From Trichosphaerium sp. ATCC 40318 (taxonomy: Eukaryota; Discosea; Flabellinia; Trichosidae), in contig JALMLS010000321.1 of assembly GCA_038496445.1 (NCBI GenBank), positions 164,965-228,964 of the forward strand: a DNA stretch of 64,000 bases, given 5' to 3'. Of this stretch, positions 25,201 through 38,200 are shown in pieces. The notes beneath the pieces were generated by a model. The model had not been told where the DNA came from. It made no database searches and saw only the letters and a list, made by a program, of their open reading frames with translations. Both the position numbers and the translations under genes were made by a program. Position 1 is the stretch's first letter, and every line of letters begins with the position of its first letter.

Positions 25201-26465
25201 CAAAGGCTTGTTATCGTGAGGCCGGTGCGGTATACGTGGTTTGGACCCAATCGGTGGAGGGTCACTCCTTTTACTGCGTGGCCTCGCTACTGGCAGTGCT
25301 TCGATTACATTAGGACTGTTTGGCTTTAGCTGGTGTTGTTGAAGCGACACTGTTCGTTGCATAGGCAATGGGTGGCGCGGTGGGTATTGGTGAGGCTTGA
25401 TATCATGCGATCGGCTCATATTTTGACGTACACTTGGCGTAGGGCTTGAATGGTATAGATGCGCCTGTTGCTGAGGGAGATGAGGTTGTCGGGCTTGAAC
25501 TGGAACATTTTGATTGGGATGGTGTTGATGTGGCTGTTGGTGAGGCACTTGTTGAGGGTGCTGCACGTGAGAGGGTTGATGGTGCTGTTGGTGAGGCACT
25601 TGCTGATACTGACCATGGTGTTGATGCGGGTGCGCACGAGGTTGTCCGTGCTGATGCGGGTAATTTGATGTGCCAGCGTTGGCAAGCACAGCGCGTTGTG
25701 CTTCAGAAAATTGCAAGCCACTACTTAGACTCACACTTTGTGGCAGACCACCAAGGCGAGGAGCAGGCATACTTGAGCCACCACTACGCGGATGGGATTG
25801 AGAGAAGTTGTTGCGCGCATGGTGAAGTGGTTGCGTGTTGTGCGATGGAGCAGACGTGTACAGATTTGGGTCACTAACATTTCTGTATCGTTGGGGCTCT
25901 GGGTTGGTGTGCATATGGGGTTGGTGCTGATGTTGTTGATGGTGAGGTTGAGGTTGGTATTGTTGCGGTTGTGCAGGCGGCGCGTGCCCATGATCATTAT
26001 ACGGGTGCTGCACGTGGTTGCCATTTTGTGCGTAATTCGGTTGTGGTGCGAAGTTATTGTGCATGGGGTCTCTTGGCCTTTACCGGTTATTCATCACAAA
26101 ACTTTTCCAGCAAGGTGGTTTTTAATGTGGTAGATGTATATAGTAACTAACGTACGGGTGAGAGCCATAAACGTTGGCGTGTGGCGGTATAAATCCGTTA
26201 TAACGAGGTACTACGCTTGAAGGTGCACTGGGAGGCGGTACAGCGGATCTAGGCGGTATGACGCCATTACGTGCACCATTGTTCTAAACAAAACAATAAA
26301 TTTCTGTAAAAGTGCGCTGTGGTAAAAACCACAACAATTCATTGCGTTTTACAGCGAATTGACGTTTGCATTATAACTAACCTGAAACCTTGGTGGAGCC
26401 GGGATTACACTTCCTCCATCATTAGGAGCATAACCAGCGGCACCATTGTGATAGTTGTAATCCAT
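22204..26465 (-). CDS. Phosphoinositide-specific phospholipase C, delta-like, with a His/Gln-rich N-terminal extension
   Basis: Start ATG at 26465, stop at 22204. The enzyme hydrolyses PIP2 to IP3 and diacylglycerol at the plasma membrane. N-terminal Gly/Pro-rich sequence is followed by about 250 residues dominated by His, Gln, Pro and Asn (26.05-25.2 kb). Then come a PH-like domain (25.1-24.65 kb), EF-hand-like helices, and the catalytic X box: FINSSHNTY (catalytic His), [34 protein letters not shown]. The Y box lies at 23.4-23.1 kb ([28 protein letters not shown]). A C2 domain ([10 protein letters not shown]) ends near GYVHTPRL. Both catalytic histidines and the Glu/Asp calcium ligands appear present, so it should be active and calcium-dependent. 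Short introns separate most domains. Confidence 0.92.
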
Positions 26466-26694
26466 TAACGTAGATCAATGAAATCACAGCTTTACGAACG
26501 CGACAATATGTATGAATAGCAGCCGTTGCAGTGTTTTACGCCTTCGTACGGTAGTAATAGATTCGTGCCAACCGGTTTTTTAGCACAGCATTTTTTTCTC
26601 GCAGCATACTTTACTAAACTCGAATGACGCCATTTACTGTCTGTTAATTTTTTAACAATAGCATTCATAGTTGTCTAGAACAGTTGCATGGGCT

Positions 26695-27516
26695 ATGGCA
26701 CAAAAGAAGAAGCGCCATCAAGTTAAACAGGCATGCACTAATTGTAGGATTGCACACGCCGGTTGCTCAGAGACGCGCCCGTGCCCTCGGTGTATCTTAC
26801 ATGGCCTGTCGCACACATGCATGGACCGCCCAAGAAAAAAGAGGCGAACCAGGACCAGTCGTGAGTACTCCGAAAATACATACCCTAAGTGCTTTCAGTA
26901 GATAACGAGTACGGTGTAGATCAACCAGATTATTGGGAAGCAGCTGAAGGTATGCGGTACTGTGGCCAAGCGGGGTATATAGATGTGACCCCGCAAAGCT
27001 TTAACGTTTGTAAAACTGATTATTTGACAAAACATGTTCAAAATTACTTGTATTTTCAAAATCCTCACTCGAACACCAGATAATGGCGCTAATCAAACAA
27101 GTCGACGCGAAACAACAAGATTACCGCAAGCAAAACCAATACATCAACAGCGCGGTTCAAAACCACAACAACGGGTTAATCTTTCAGCAAACGGACAGTG
27201 GCGTCCTAACGAGTACATCACGGCGAGTATCCCTGTTCAACAACAGCCACCAGTTCGACCAAATACTTCTGAAAAATCGCGATTAACGCTATTGCTCCAG
27301 TCACTCAACGTTAAAATGGACCAAATACAGATTAATTTATACAATCATCACCTGCGATTGATGAAAGTGGAGGAATCACAGCGTGCTGCTAAGGGCTTTG
27401 ACGCCAATGCTTATGTAGGTGATGACTTGAAGTACGAACAACCTCAACACAATGGGTATGCAACCGCACCTTCGACGTGGGTAGAACCCGCGGATGCGTC
27501 AATGTACAAGTACTAA
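26695..27516 (+). CDS. Zn2Cys6 (fungal-type) DNA-binding transcription factor
   Basis: The ATG at 26695 gives MAQKKKRHQVKQ followed by a perfect binuclear zinc cluster of spacing C-x2-C-x6-C-x5-C-x2-C-x8-C (CTNC to SHTC), then a basic stretch, PRKKRRTRTS. The form with AHAGC and RPCPRC resembles ERT1/AcuK-type cluster proteins of carbon metabolism. After introns near 26.86 and 26.95 kb the rest is Gln/Asn-rich and contains a helix, LTLLLQSLNVKMDQIQINLY, that may dimerise. It ends TWVEPADASMYKY at 27516. The protein is short (about 230 residues) and lacks the middle homology region of large fungal factors. Target genes are unknown. Confidence 0.8.
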
Positions 27517-27811
27517 TCGAGTGCAATATCGATTGGAAGGAAAAAGAACAAAAAGCATAACAAAAAGGACAAAAAAAACCCCAAAAACCTAATCTTCCAT
27601 TATATCACGTGCAAAGCGGTCAAATAAACTGCCAGCATAAAAGCCGAAAGCTATGTAACGGCCCTCTGTTTAGTTTTTTTTCAAAAATGTTGTTGACATA
27701 AGTACCTTTTTTTCGTAAGTTTGCTCATTTAGTACAAACCAAAAAAAATAATCCACGTCATACTTGGGGTGCAAATTAATCAAAAAATGTTGTGCGTGTA
27801 ATGTTGGGGCA

Positions 27812-29988
27812 ATGTCGGCTTTAAAGGTCACTCGAGAATCCTTGAGCCCAGGGAGCGAGCATGCAGGTGAGCGTAATTTGTTTTAGCGAGTACTAACGTT
27901 ACTTTCGGTCATTTATGGAAAAAAGGTGGCGAAAAGGCTCGCAAGGCATGGAAACTGCGTTATATGGTGTTAAAGGAAGGAAAATTATACTATTTCAAAA
28001 ATAAGGTGAGAAACCATACTGTACCGCTGTGTGCGTATTAATTCAGTGTAGGAGCTTGCAGGTCAAGTTGTACTGTATTTGTACGATACTACAATTGTTG
28101 AAACGCACAAACGCGAGCATGCGTTTCGTATATTCTCTCTGCGTAATACAGCCATAAGGTACATACAAAAGTTTGTAGTGGTGATTAATGAAATTCAGGC
28201 CATACGTATTTTCAGCAGCAACAAAAAGTGACATGGAGGTATGTACAACCAAGGCCAGACTGTAGTTGCAATATGAAACTTACTGTGCTAGGCGTGGATG
28301 TCACTAATGCAGAAGCACTTTAGTGCAAATAACACGCTTCAAAATCAACAAAACAACAAGAGCAAGCGCGTCATGTCCTTGTCGCCAGACAGTACAATTA
28401 ACTCCAGGCGGCTTGTATCATCCCAAGACAATAGACCAAAGTCGCTACCAGTGGGAGACGCACGTCAAATTATAACTGACAGGAAGATATATCGAGCACA
28501 GTTCGACTACCAGAGTTGTAGAGACCAGGAGCTCTCTTTTACAAAAGGAGAGCTAATATGTGTTGTAACACATGACAAGAGCGGTTGGTGGACTGGATAT
28601 AGCCTTGATGACTCAACAAAGGGACTTGGCGTTGTACCAAACAACTACCTTGTACTTAGCTCGTTGTCACCTGGCCGCACGTCTATGGCACCTTTACTAC
28701 GCTCACCTGGAAAATCCAGGTCTGTAGATGGCTCAAACCCTAGCAAGTTACGTGCAAAGCGTATCCACTCGATAGTACCTCTTGGCAAAGCCAGTACGTA
28801 GTTTGCAGATATTATTGCTTTTTTATGTAAGGTGCTTATTGCTTGTGGTAGAAGCAGCGTCATCTCCAGGAATTAATGTTCCTGATTTCACAAATGGCCG
28901 TAATTTCATTACAGAGATAACAATATGTAAACCTATCGTTCCTCTTACTCCAACAAAGACGCCAACAAAGAAGGACCAGCAGTATGCGACGTCGCCTGGC
29001 CGTCTTGGAAAAAAAAGCAAACGCAAGTCAAAGAAGGTGCGGTCGCACACAGTAGGTCCAGACACTGGATCTTTATCACCACAGAGGACAAGAGTCCATA
29101 CGACTGGCGTCAGCGCTAGTAGCCCGCTAAACAGCACACGGGAAAGTGTGGATGACATTACAAAGCGTTGGAACCTCAAAGCAAAGGCTTATGAGGAAGA
29201 GCGCATGATTTGGCAACGAAGCATGGACATTCAACATCATCAAAAGATACAAAGGCTTCAGGACGAGTTGGAGAAAAAACTTCACGATGCACTCAAGAAT
29301 AATCCTCACACTATGACTTATATCACTTGCATCTATACGCCGCTCATGGCTATACTCAGCCAAGATTACGTCAAACGAATGGACGTACGTGGTATTCAAA
29401 ACAAGCTTTCCTGATTAGTTGCACGCAACCATTGTTTGTTCAACATTCCACTTTAGGATCTTCGGCAGTTGGTATCGGATAAAGTGATGCAATCTCAATT
29501 CGACTTGAATCAAATCATTCAGATACTTCAAAACAAGCCAGAAACAATGAAAGAGGATATAGACAACTACTTTACTCAAAAGAGAAAACAAATAGAGGAG
29601 CATTACGCAAAATCCGTTCAGGTATGCTTCATCCGTCAGTATTTGAATATTAAAACAATTGAATTAGAGTATCACAGACAGGTCTATGCTTCAAATGAAG
29701 ACAATTAAAGCAGAAATGGCGGCCACAATTGAGGAAGGCGAAATGGCAAGTTTGGATACCCTCAGTCAGGCTACTACATGTACAGCACCAACAAAGGTAC
29801 CCAAACTGTGGTTCTTTGCAACACTAAGCGAAATGGATTAGGACCAAATAGTAGACAAGTATGAGCTACGCTTGGCACTCCTCCAAACAGTAGATCGTCA
29901 GACTTTAGGCTGTCTGGAACGATTTTATGATTCTAATATAAAGGACATTGCAGGTGACGTCCAGTTCGTGAAGGAATGGATAGCTTGA
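27812..29988 (+). CDS. PH-SH3 domain protein with C-terminal coiled coil
   Basis: ATG at 27812, stop TGA at 29986. A PH domain occupies about residues 15-120 (KAWKLRYMVLKEGKLYYF, AFRIFSLRNTAIRPYVFSA, DMEAWMSLMQKHF). After a Ser/Asn-rich linker comes a complete SH3 domain (YRAQFDYQSCRDQELSFTKG, KSGWWTGYS, GVVPNNYL) with the ALYDY-, WW- and PxxY-type ligand positions kept in variant form. A basic Ser/Thr/Pro-rich linker follows, with many TP and SP sites, and then coiled-coil helices (EEERMIWQRSMDIQHHQKI, IEEHYAKSVQ). This is an adaptor linking phosphoinositides to proline-rich partners. No catalytic domain is seen. The combination looks like an amoebal signalling scaffold of unknown name. Confidence 0.85.
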
Positions 29989-30051
29989 ATGAATGTTCAA
30001 CAATTGTACAATAAAAAAATTACAAAAAAATGGAATGTACACGAAAAGTGG

Positions 30052-32113
30052 TTATTTATAGTACAGCAGGGTATCACGTGTGTCGTCCATGTTTTTCTCT
30101 GTGTTCTCGCATTCGTCTGCGTCTAGGTACTCGCTTAACTTTAATACCCAATCGCGATTCCCATGGCATCAATGGCTTCCTAACGAAAACGCGACATTTT
30201 TCATGATAGTGTGGTTTTATCACAAATCTTCCAGCTCCAGTGATCTACAAAGTTTTGTGTTAATGACTACAAAAGATGTACATTAATTGTGTATGTACCG
30301 ACACCCATCCGAAACCAGAGAAGACGAGATCGACGAATGCTTCCTTCCAACTTTTGTCGTTTGTCAGCTCTATATTTGGTTTTGGGACCATGTAAGGATA
30401 TTCGCCTTCTCGCGAATCCTCGTGAACAGGAAACATATCATTCTCATCCGGCCTGGTAAGAGGTGGTACTAACATGTCTCCAGCTTGATTGCGGTAGAGC
30501 TCGTCAGCGCGTAATGTTGACGTTTTGTGCAGTTTTACACCAGCCCCAAAAAAAGTTGTGAAATAGGCCATATCCGGTCCATCAATATAATCCAGACGTC
30601 CCAGTCCACCCAAGAAAATGGATGTCCCTTTTGATATTCGGAATACCTCAGGTCTCACTTTGTTAGTTGGGCATATTGCCTTGATTTCGCTGACAGTGAG
30701 GTAGTTGAATATTTGATGATCGTTAAATAGTCCTGGCGTATCGTAACTGCAAACAAGGTTTAGTGCCAATGTCAACTCGTGGTATCGTACAGGAAGCCTG
30801 TTTTGCCTATCGGAAATGACACAAGCTCTAGAGTAGTGCCAGGTACGCGAGATGTAGTGAGTCTATTGCTCTCTTCTTCTTTTTTGACGGCATCATCATC
30901 ATCTTCAGCTTTGTCATTCTTCAGTTTGGGTTTGCGTTTGAACAAGTCGAGCAGCTTGTTAACAAATGTAGATTTACCTAGGTATCAAGGGTTATGATCA
31001 AATGTTAAAAGCAGGAGCTGTCATATCTCACCGACGTTAGTGGCTCCAACTAAGAAGACAGGGCGGTCTGGTTTTCCCTTACGCCGTTGTAACTTTGCAA
31101 TGCGTTCAGCCAGCTCTTTCACACCCTGACTATTTGTACAGTTAATGTCATACAACTTGTATCGAGGTTGTTATTTTTTAGTACCCGCTAGCGGCACTAA
31201 TGAGATGGATACCCAACGGATCTAAATTGCCAGCCTAGGCAAATGAGTGAATACAACTAGGAGAAGTATAGGTGTTGCATACTCGTGATATTGAACCACG
31301 GAGCCACTCAAGCACACGTTGTTCTCCGGCACCACGTGGTAGTAAATCTACCTTGTTGGCAACCAATATAACAGGATTAGTACCAACAACTGAACCCAAG
31401 TCTTGCAATAACGATCCGTTAAAATCAAAAATGTCAACTATGTTGATGATAATCGCGTTTTTTTGCCCAATTTGGCGGATTTGTTCTGCAAACTTTTGTT
31501 TGTCAATAGAGAATGGCGTCGCTTGACCATTGTTGCGCAAACTACAGGCGTTCATTTCTCTAATAAAAAAGTATATAAAACGTACTTGTGACACCTTTGG
31601 CATACTATTGCATATTTTCTCGTTTGAAACGTTGGTGGGAAGTAACCTACGCGTATTGTTACCTTACAATATAATTAGATAGCGTACCAACTGTTTTCGG
31701 TTTGTCACATTGCAATTTCACGCCACACCCTTTGATTATCAGTACACGAAGCTAAAAACACGGCAGGCGAACGTACCGCCGCATGTTCGGCCAATGAACT
31801 TATTTATTACTTCGGTGTTGTGTTTCGTAAGCTCGTCCTCGTCCCTGATATAGTTAGCGTGAAAAACCGCGTGTGCGTACCCTTTAAGCACAATTGGGTT
31901 GATTTCACTTTTTTCTTCGTCTGTAACTAGCTCACTGACGGACGTGGAATACCGCCAATGGCAATGAGGCAGTATGTTAACGTATCCACCGTGTTTTGTG
32001 ACAGCCGATGCTCGAGTAACACGAGAAGCGTTTAAACGAGGTATGCGCCGAGTCTTATGGCGTACAGGAGCGATGCGAGCCGCTGTTACAATCCTTGTTC
32101 CTTTAAGAAGCAT
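30052..32113 (-). CDS. NOA1/YqeH-type circularly permuted GTPase, mitochondrial
   Basis: ATG at 32113, stop at 30052. The N-terminus (MLLKGTRIVTAARIAP, then many Arg and no acidic residue) is a mitochondrial presequence. A zinc-ribbon segment follows (CGG, then CGVKLQCDKPKTVG). The GTPase motifs are in permuted order: NKVDLLP (G4), SAASG (G5), GATNVGKST (G1), VPGTT (G2), DTPGLFND (G3), which defines the YqeH/RIF1/NOA1 class. The C-terminal domain (FLGGLGRLDYIDG ... WVSITGAGRFVI) is the RNA-binding part of the family. These proteins assemble the small mitoribosomal subunit. A Lys/Asp-rich insertion between G1 and G2 is long. Convergent with the previous gene (63 bp) and divergent from huntingtin (142 bp). 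Confidence 0.9.
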
Positions 32114-32255
32114 GTAGGCGTAATTATGCCATACTCACGAAAGGGCGCGTGTTGTAGGTATTGGTTTTAAACTAGTTGAGCATGTTTGACTTTGAAAACA
32201 GCTTTTTGAAAACTATAACACATTAACTGGCAACTGCCACAGGCAGGACTTCACT

Positions 32256-35200
32256 ATGGAGTTGTTAAAGAGTTTAGACAACTTGACAACGTGTAAACTC
32301 GAAAGTAATGATACAGAGGAGGACCGCGCGTCAAAATTGCGTGCTATTCATGTAGTAGATGAACAGCTCCTATCCTCAGAAGTTAGGTACAGTACAGTTC
32401 AGTTTTAATTTTAAAGCTCAAATAACACTCAGAAACACTATGAACTTTCGTCGCATCCTATGTTGTGGTATATCAGCGCTTATGCGCATGTTGGGTGACG
32501 CTGACATGAACGTCTGGAGTTTGGCTGAACAGGTGTTAAACAAAGTAGTGAAGGTATATTGGGTGTCCTACAGCGCCAAAAAAATTGTTTAACGTCACAT
32601 GTAACAGCTTTAATTTACAAATGCGCTTTAGGCCATGGCAAAAGAACAGGTCGACTATATTGTCATAGAACTGTACAAAGGAATGAAAAACGCTGGAGGT
32701 AGACTGTCAGGTCGTGGTCAACGTGTCGCAATCGTTCTTTTTGGACAGACAATACAGTATCTTAAACCCTCCAAGTGTAGAAAGCTCGGACAAGGCCTTT
32801 TTGGTGTATTAGAACCAGTTCTTGAACAAAAAGACGACATTCTACTGTTGGAGCACATTGGCACGAATTTTGGAGCCATTGCCAACCATATTGGCATCTA
32901 CCTCAATTCAAAGGAGGCATCACACTTGACGGAGCTATTTAGTGTGCTTTTACTACACAGACAAGGCTCAGTGCGACGTTCGGGTGCACGTGCGATCGTG
33001 AGGTACACGTTGAAAGCGATTGGCTTTGTCAGTATTTTAAAACTATATCAAACTACAGAGATTGCTCACACCCAATTATAGCATCATTGGCGTCTTTCCT
33101 GCGCTTATATTTGACGTAGTACAGCGTCTCAAAGTGCTATCAAGCGACGACATTGTAAGTTCTAGATAGAAAACTATCTGTGACCAATTTTGTTAGGCGC
33201 AAGCTTCAAATCAACAAATGGCACCTTCATTCGTGAACGATGATGATAAAATCCCAAACACCACTTACATTGGCATATTGACGGTCATTTGGGAAATGAT
33301 GAAACATGACCGAGGTGGTCTCGGTGACGCGACTGACGATGCTGTTTTTTACACTATATTTGATAGAAATGCTTTGCGTTCTCACATTGCCTGGTTTTCT
33401 GATTTGGCGATACAATGGTGCCAACTTTTTTTTTTAGTTGCACTCACTCACATAAATACAACGTAGTGCTATGACCAGTGTCGATAATAATCTTCTTGTC
33501 GCTGGTCTAGAAGTGATGCGCGATGCATTTGGTTGTTATCATGATCAACTAGCGCTCTACTGGGCACCAAAGCAGTTTTCTGACCAAAGTATAAATGCAA
33601 TATCAACGTTACTTGATTCTAATAGTTGTAGTGATGGCGTGCCTAAAGAGATTCGAAGCCATGTTGTTCGGCGATGTGGAAGTGCGAACATCAGTGAAAG
33701 TTCTGGTGATTGCCAACATGATTGAGATTGTAAAGAACGCAAAACCAGGTACGTAATACACTGAAACGTACATGGATTTGGCTGATTTTTATAAGGTTCT
33801 GCTGTTATGAAGTGGTTTCAAGAGCGTGGTGCACAACTATATGAGTTACTTTCTAACGTATCGGATCCTCATTTGAAGGGACAAGTAGCGATATTGATAG
33901 GCAATATATGTACCTACAACAGGCATATGTAAAGGCTAACTGACACGTGACTTAGGTGCTCTTATATGTAGAGAAGGATCTCAGGACACGTGGGGCATAT
34001 CAGTTGTTGATGCTGTTGATGCTCTCCTTCATGTATGTATATTCATGAAGTTGTTGAGAGGGCGCACCATTAATTGTATTTCTATAGTTAGTATTATCAA
34101 AACACTCTTCAATGACAGGTAAGATGGCTGCAAAAGCGTTTCAAACACCTATAAATGCCATGTATTCAAGGTACGTTGTCTGGTGAGGTATAGCAGTTGA
34201 TAACAGGATTTTATAGCCCTTGGATGTTCTATGTGATTGTCATCATACAACAGCTTTTGGTTCTTCCAAAGGATGCCCCATTACTTGTAAAATGCGAAGT
34301 ACGCAATTGTTACACAAGATATTGTCCACTCTACATAAAATTTATTCGGAATCTGTAGGTACTCGAACTATTTTCAAACCTGAATTGGGAGCAAGTTGGC
34401 TTTATAGAAGATCAACTCTACTTATTGACTGAAACCTCTTCTTCTGACGAATTGCGCGCAAACGTGTTGATTGTACGTTGTTGTAGATGCTTTCATTAAT
34501 AATGATATTTGATCTCATGTGATCTTAGCCAGAGCACATCATCTATAGAAGTAGAAACGGAAGTTTACAACGCAAAGCATTTCAATTCATAGTCGACAAG
34601 CTTGGTGATAATGACAGGAAAATACGCGGTGAAGCAGCTAAAGCCATTGTCAAAGCGCTGTCAAATGTGGATCAACGACCTTTCTTCTCACGCTCCAACG
34701 TTTGCCTTTCTCGCCAGGCTTCCTTTGTCAGTAGATTTTTCACACTTGATAAAACTGCAGAAGATGAAACGAGCATGAGAAGCAAATTGAACTACTTGCT
34801 CACACTTCTTGCTCCTAGTTTGAACAAGCCTCAAAGCAATATGTTAAAAGGTGTATTTCGCATGCTCAGTCACTTGGGTCAGTCCAACCTAGGATCTGCT
34901 CTAGCACGCCTCTTGGTGCCTATAGTACTAGATCACGTGTCATGTGCTGTGGGTGTGCTTGACCTTGACTGTCAACTTGACATCTTGAAGGTATTGTAAA
35001 TACTTTGTTGGTGAAAGTGACTAATCTTCCATGTAAATAGATGATGACTGAGTGCGTGTCCTACTTGCATGGCGATTTAGCGAACCACAGACGACTTGTC
35101 TTGGTACATATTTTGCGTATTCTAAACGTCTTGTCGAATGTTCGAGCTGGAAAGTCACCTCCATTGTTCCGGGAGCGCACATCGTCATCTAGTACTGAAA

Positions 35201-38200
35201 GTGGAGTCGGTGGCGTTATTCACGAGCCAATATATTTGCAACTATGGGAGAGGCTGAAATCTACTTACAGCCTAGGTCGTGTACGTACTCGGCATAGTCA
35301 TATTTCAAACTTTGACTAACAACTACAAGGCATCTCTGTCAAAGAATTTGTACGACAAAATGCTAGAATCTGTATTCCAGGTGCGTTTGTCTTACCTGAA
35401 CACACTACGATTGACATTTTATCCATAGGCATTGTGGCATACTATAAAGGCTATGGGCGCCCACATTGTGCCTTATAGTGAAGAAATCTTACGGTATATT
35501 GGTCAACACCTTGATGCTGGTATAACATTTGTGCCTTTGTGCATATCCGAATTATTTTCTCGTGTATACCACGGTGTGCAAACCCCTGACCCATTCCCTA
35601 CCGATGAAAATGTACCTGCTCCAGAAAAGAGTATGTTTAGCTGAATTTCTAATACACAGCGCTAACTGTACCAATCTAGAGTCAATTTTATCAGTTGTAA
35701 CGTCAACTCCTCTTTTCTTTGAAGTAGAAGATGATGAAACCGATTATGTATTGTCATTTGTACACAATCAAAAAGCACCTCAAAATCCTAGGAACAGTTT
35801 AAAGAGGCTCTTTGAACCGATAGGTACGTGTTTGATTTAATGCATGTCAGAGTGTTGACTAACCTCTGTTCCACTTAGTGATTTCTCAAATCAAAAAATA
35901 TCTTATAAGTCAAGACTTGCGCCTACAAGAGAGCATATTACAAATGTTGTCCTGTCTATTGCACATGAGAGTCAGCATGGAAGGCCTCGATCGCGATGGT
36001 ACAATGGTTGAAGAAGTGTTACGCAGTTTGACTAGCAATATTCGCGGTTCTTCAGTTCCTATTGCTCAGTTTGCATTTTTAATAACGCTCGTGGCTGCTC
36101 AGGTAAGTCTTATCCATTCAATACATTGACGAGTTTCTGACTGTGTGTCTAAAGGAGCTTCTCATGGGCAAACCCACTGAGGAACGTGTTGGTCTAGATA
36201 TTCTAAAGACACAGCTCGATGCAGCTTTTTATAACTGGGGTCAGCAGGAGTTTTTTAGATCGTTCCTTCACTTTACAGAGACACTATTTGGATGTATTCC
36301 CGACTCACGATTAACTGATACAATTGTTGATTTACAAGGAGCGCTATTCGATAAGCTAATAGAGCGATTGCCTCACCCTCACGCAGCAGCACTAATTACT
36401 ACAGTATTGGAGCTCACAACAGATGAAAAGGTGGCTCAAACGCGGAGTATGCGAGCCCTGTCACACCTTGTCAACTTACACTCGCCAAATTATAATCCTT
36501 TCTTACTGGCATTCCATCACGATAACAGCTTCAAGCCTTGGCTCAATATTTATAAGCTTGTCAAAACCGGATTTGAGAAGCTACACAACGGTGTAACTCA
36601 AAATTTTTACGATGAGATCCTAGAACGTGTTGAACAGATAGTTGAAACTAAAGAGCTTATACCATCAAATGGTTATCTACCTCATCTACTTGTTGTACGT
36701 GCATGACTGCAATCACTTTTTATTAAAAGTGACCATACTAACCTTTTTAAAAGGGTATGACCGACATTCTGTTGGCTGTAACCAAGATATCCACTGCTGA
36801 TGGATTTGAACCTCGTATTTCTCGCGTTGGAAAATTAATTATAAACGCGATGAAATGTGGTACTGACTACCTCCTTGAGAGACGCCAGGGATACAAGATT
36901 GGTGGAGCTATTTTGTATGGCCAACTAGCTCTTGTAGTTCGCCAATTAGCCAATAAGCTAGCATCCATTGACAAGGACACTGTGTTGCAAGTAATACGGA
37001 AGGAATTGTGCAACATCGAGGACGACCAATGGTACACAAAGGATGATGGCCTCACACAAGATGGTCAAATTCTATTGGATAGGCTCATAGGTACGGGACA
37101 CGGAACGCTTACGCAGTTTTTAAGTACGGAAAACTAGGCGCACCGAAAGAAGTACCAGTGGCGTTTCCACTTGTCTTGTTTGTTTCTCTTGTGATCGATC
37201 TTGGCATGGACAAACTGTACATGTGGATATTGCGAAGATCCTCTCAACAACCAACGTATGTGCACCTTATCAATACCTTCTTATTAACATACCTACAAGC
37301 AACTCATTCTCTTATGGATGGGCAACGCACCTCATCTCTAGTGTATTGCTGCTACAAGGTCAGCGCCTGTCGAGCAGTGATGTGGATTCTATGATACTAC
37401 ATAACAACGATCTGTACCCTACGCTTTTGTGCGTCACCACATCCAGGGCTTTTTTTATTTAAAGATCTAACACAATGTACAGCAAGAATGCGTTGCAACC
37501 AGAGTGTAAAGGTTGGTTTGATAGACTGCGCGCTGGAGAAGAATTTGAGCAAAAGATGGTGGACTACCTCAACTCTTGGCTCGATACAAACCCGCTGTGC
37601 ACTGATCGTACAGCACAACACGACATTACAAACGTATTGTCACTGCTACGACCAAGTGAACCAGTGGTACTCATCGTTTTCTCGATACTGAGCGGTACCT
37701 CCTTCTTTTCGGTAAGGTTAGCGGCAGAGCACTTTATCCTCGGTCTCCTCGAGCAATTCAAGATCACTCAAAGTTCGGAAGCATACATAGCTGGTAACCA
37801 ATAACGCTATTTTGATCTCTGCAGAGCTAACTAATGCATCTAGATGAAGTTTTAAAGGAGAATATAACTAAACACAAGAATAAATTCAGAAAATCCACCT
37901 TGGTATATTACCAAGCCTAAATGTTTGGCTCTAACTCATTGTTAGGAAAAACTTGTTGAAGAGAATTGGCTGGTTGAGACGAAGCAAGAAGTTGAATCAG
38001 ATCTGCTGACAACTGAGACGGAACTAACAAAACAAACTGACTTGAGGCAAACAGTAAGTGGCCAGTAATATCTTGAAAAGTGAAACGTACTAATGTGACT
38101 CTAGCGGTTACCAAGCAAGGTTGTACACCAATTTCGCCTAACCTTCTCATGTGGACTTGGCGGACCTCTGCTACAAAATGCCACCCCTGCCGAACTGCAC

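Noticed and set aside
25446-26133. Plus-strand open frames over the PLC N-terminus
   Set aside because: These are antisense shadows of the His/Gln-rich coding repeat and contain only Val/Leu/Gly-rich low-complexity sequence.
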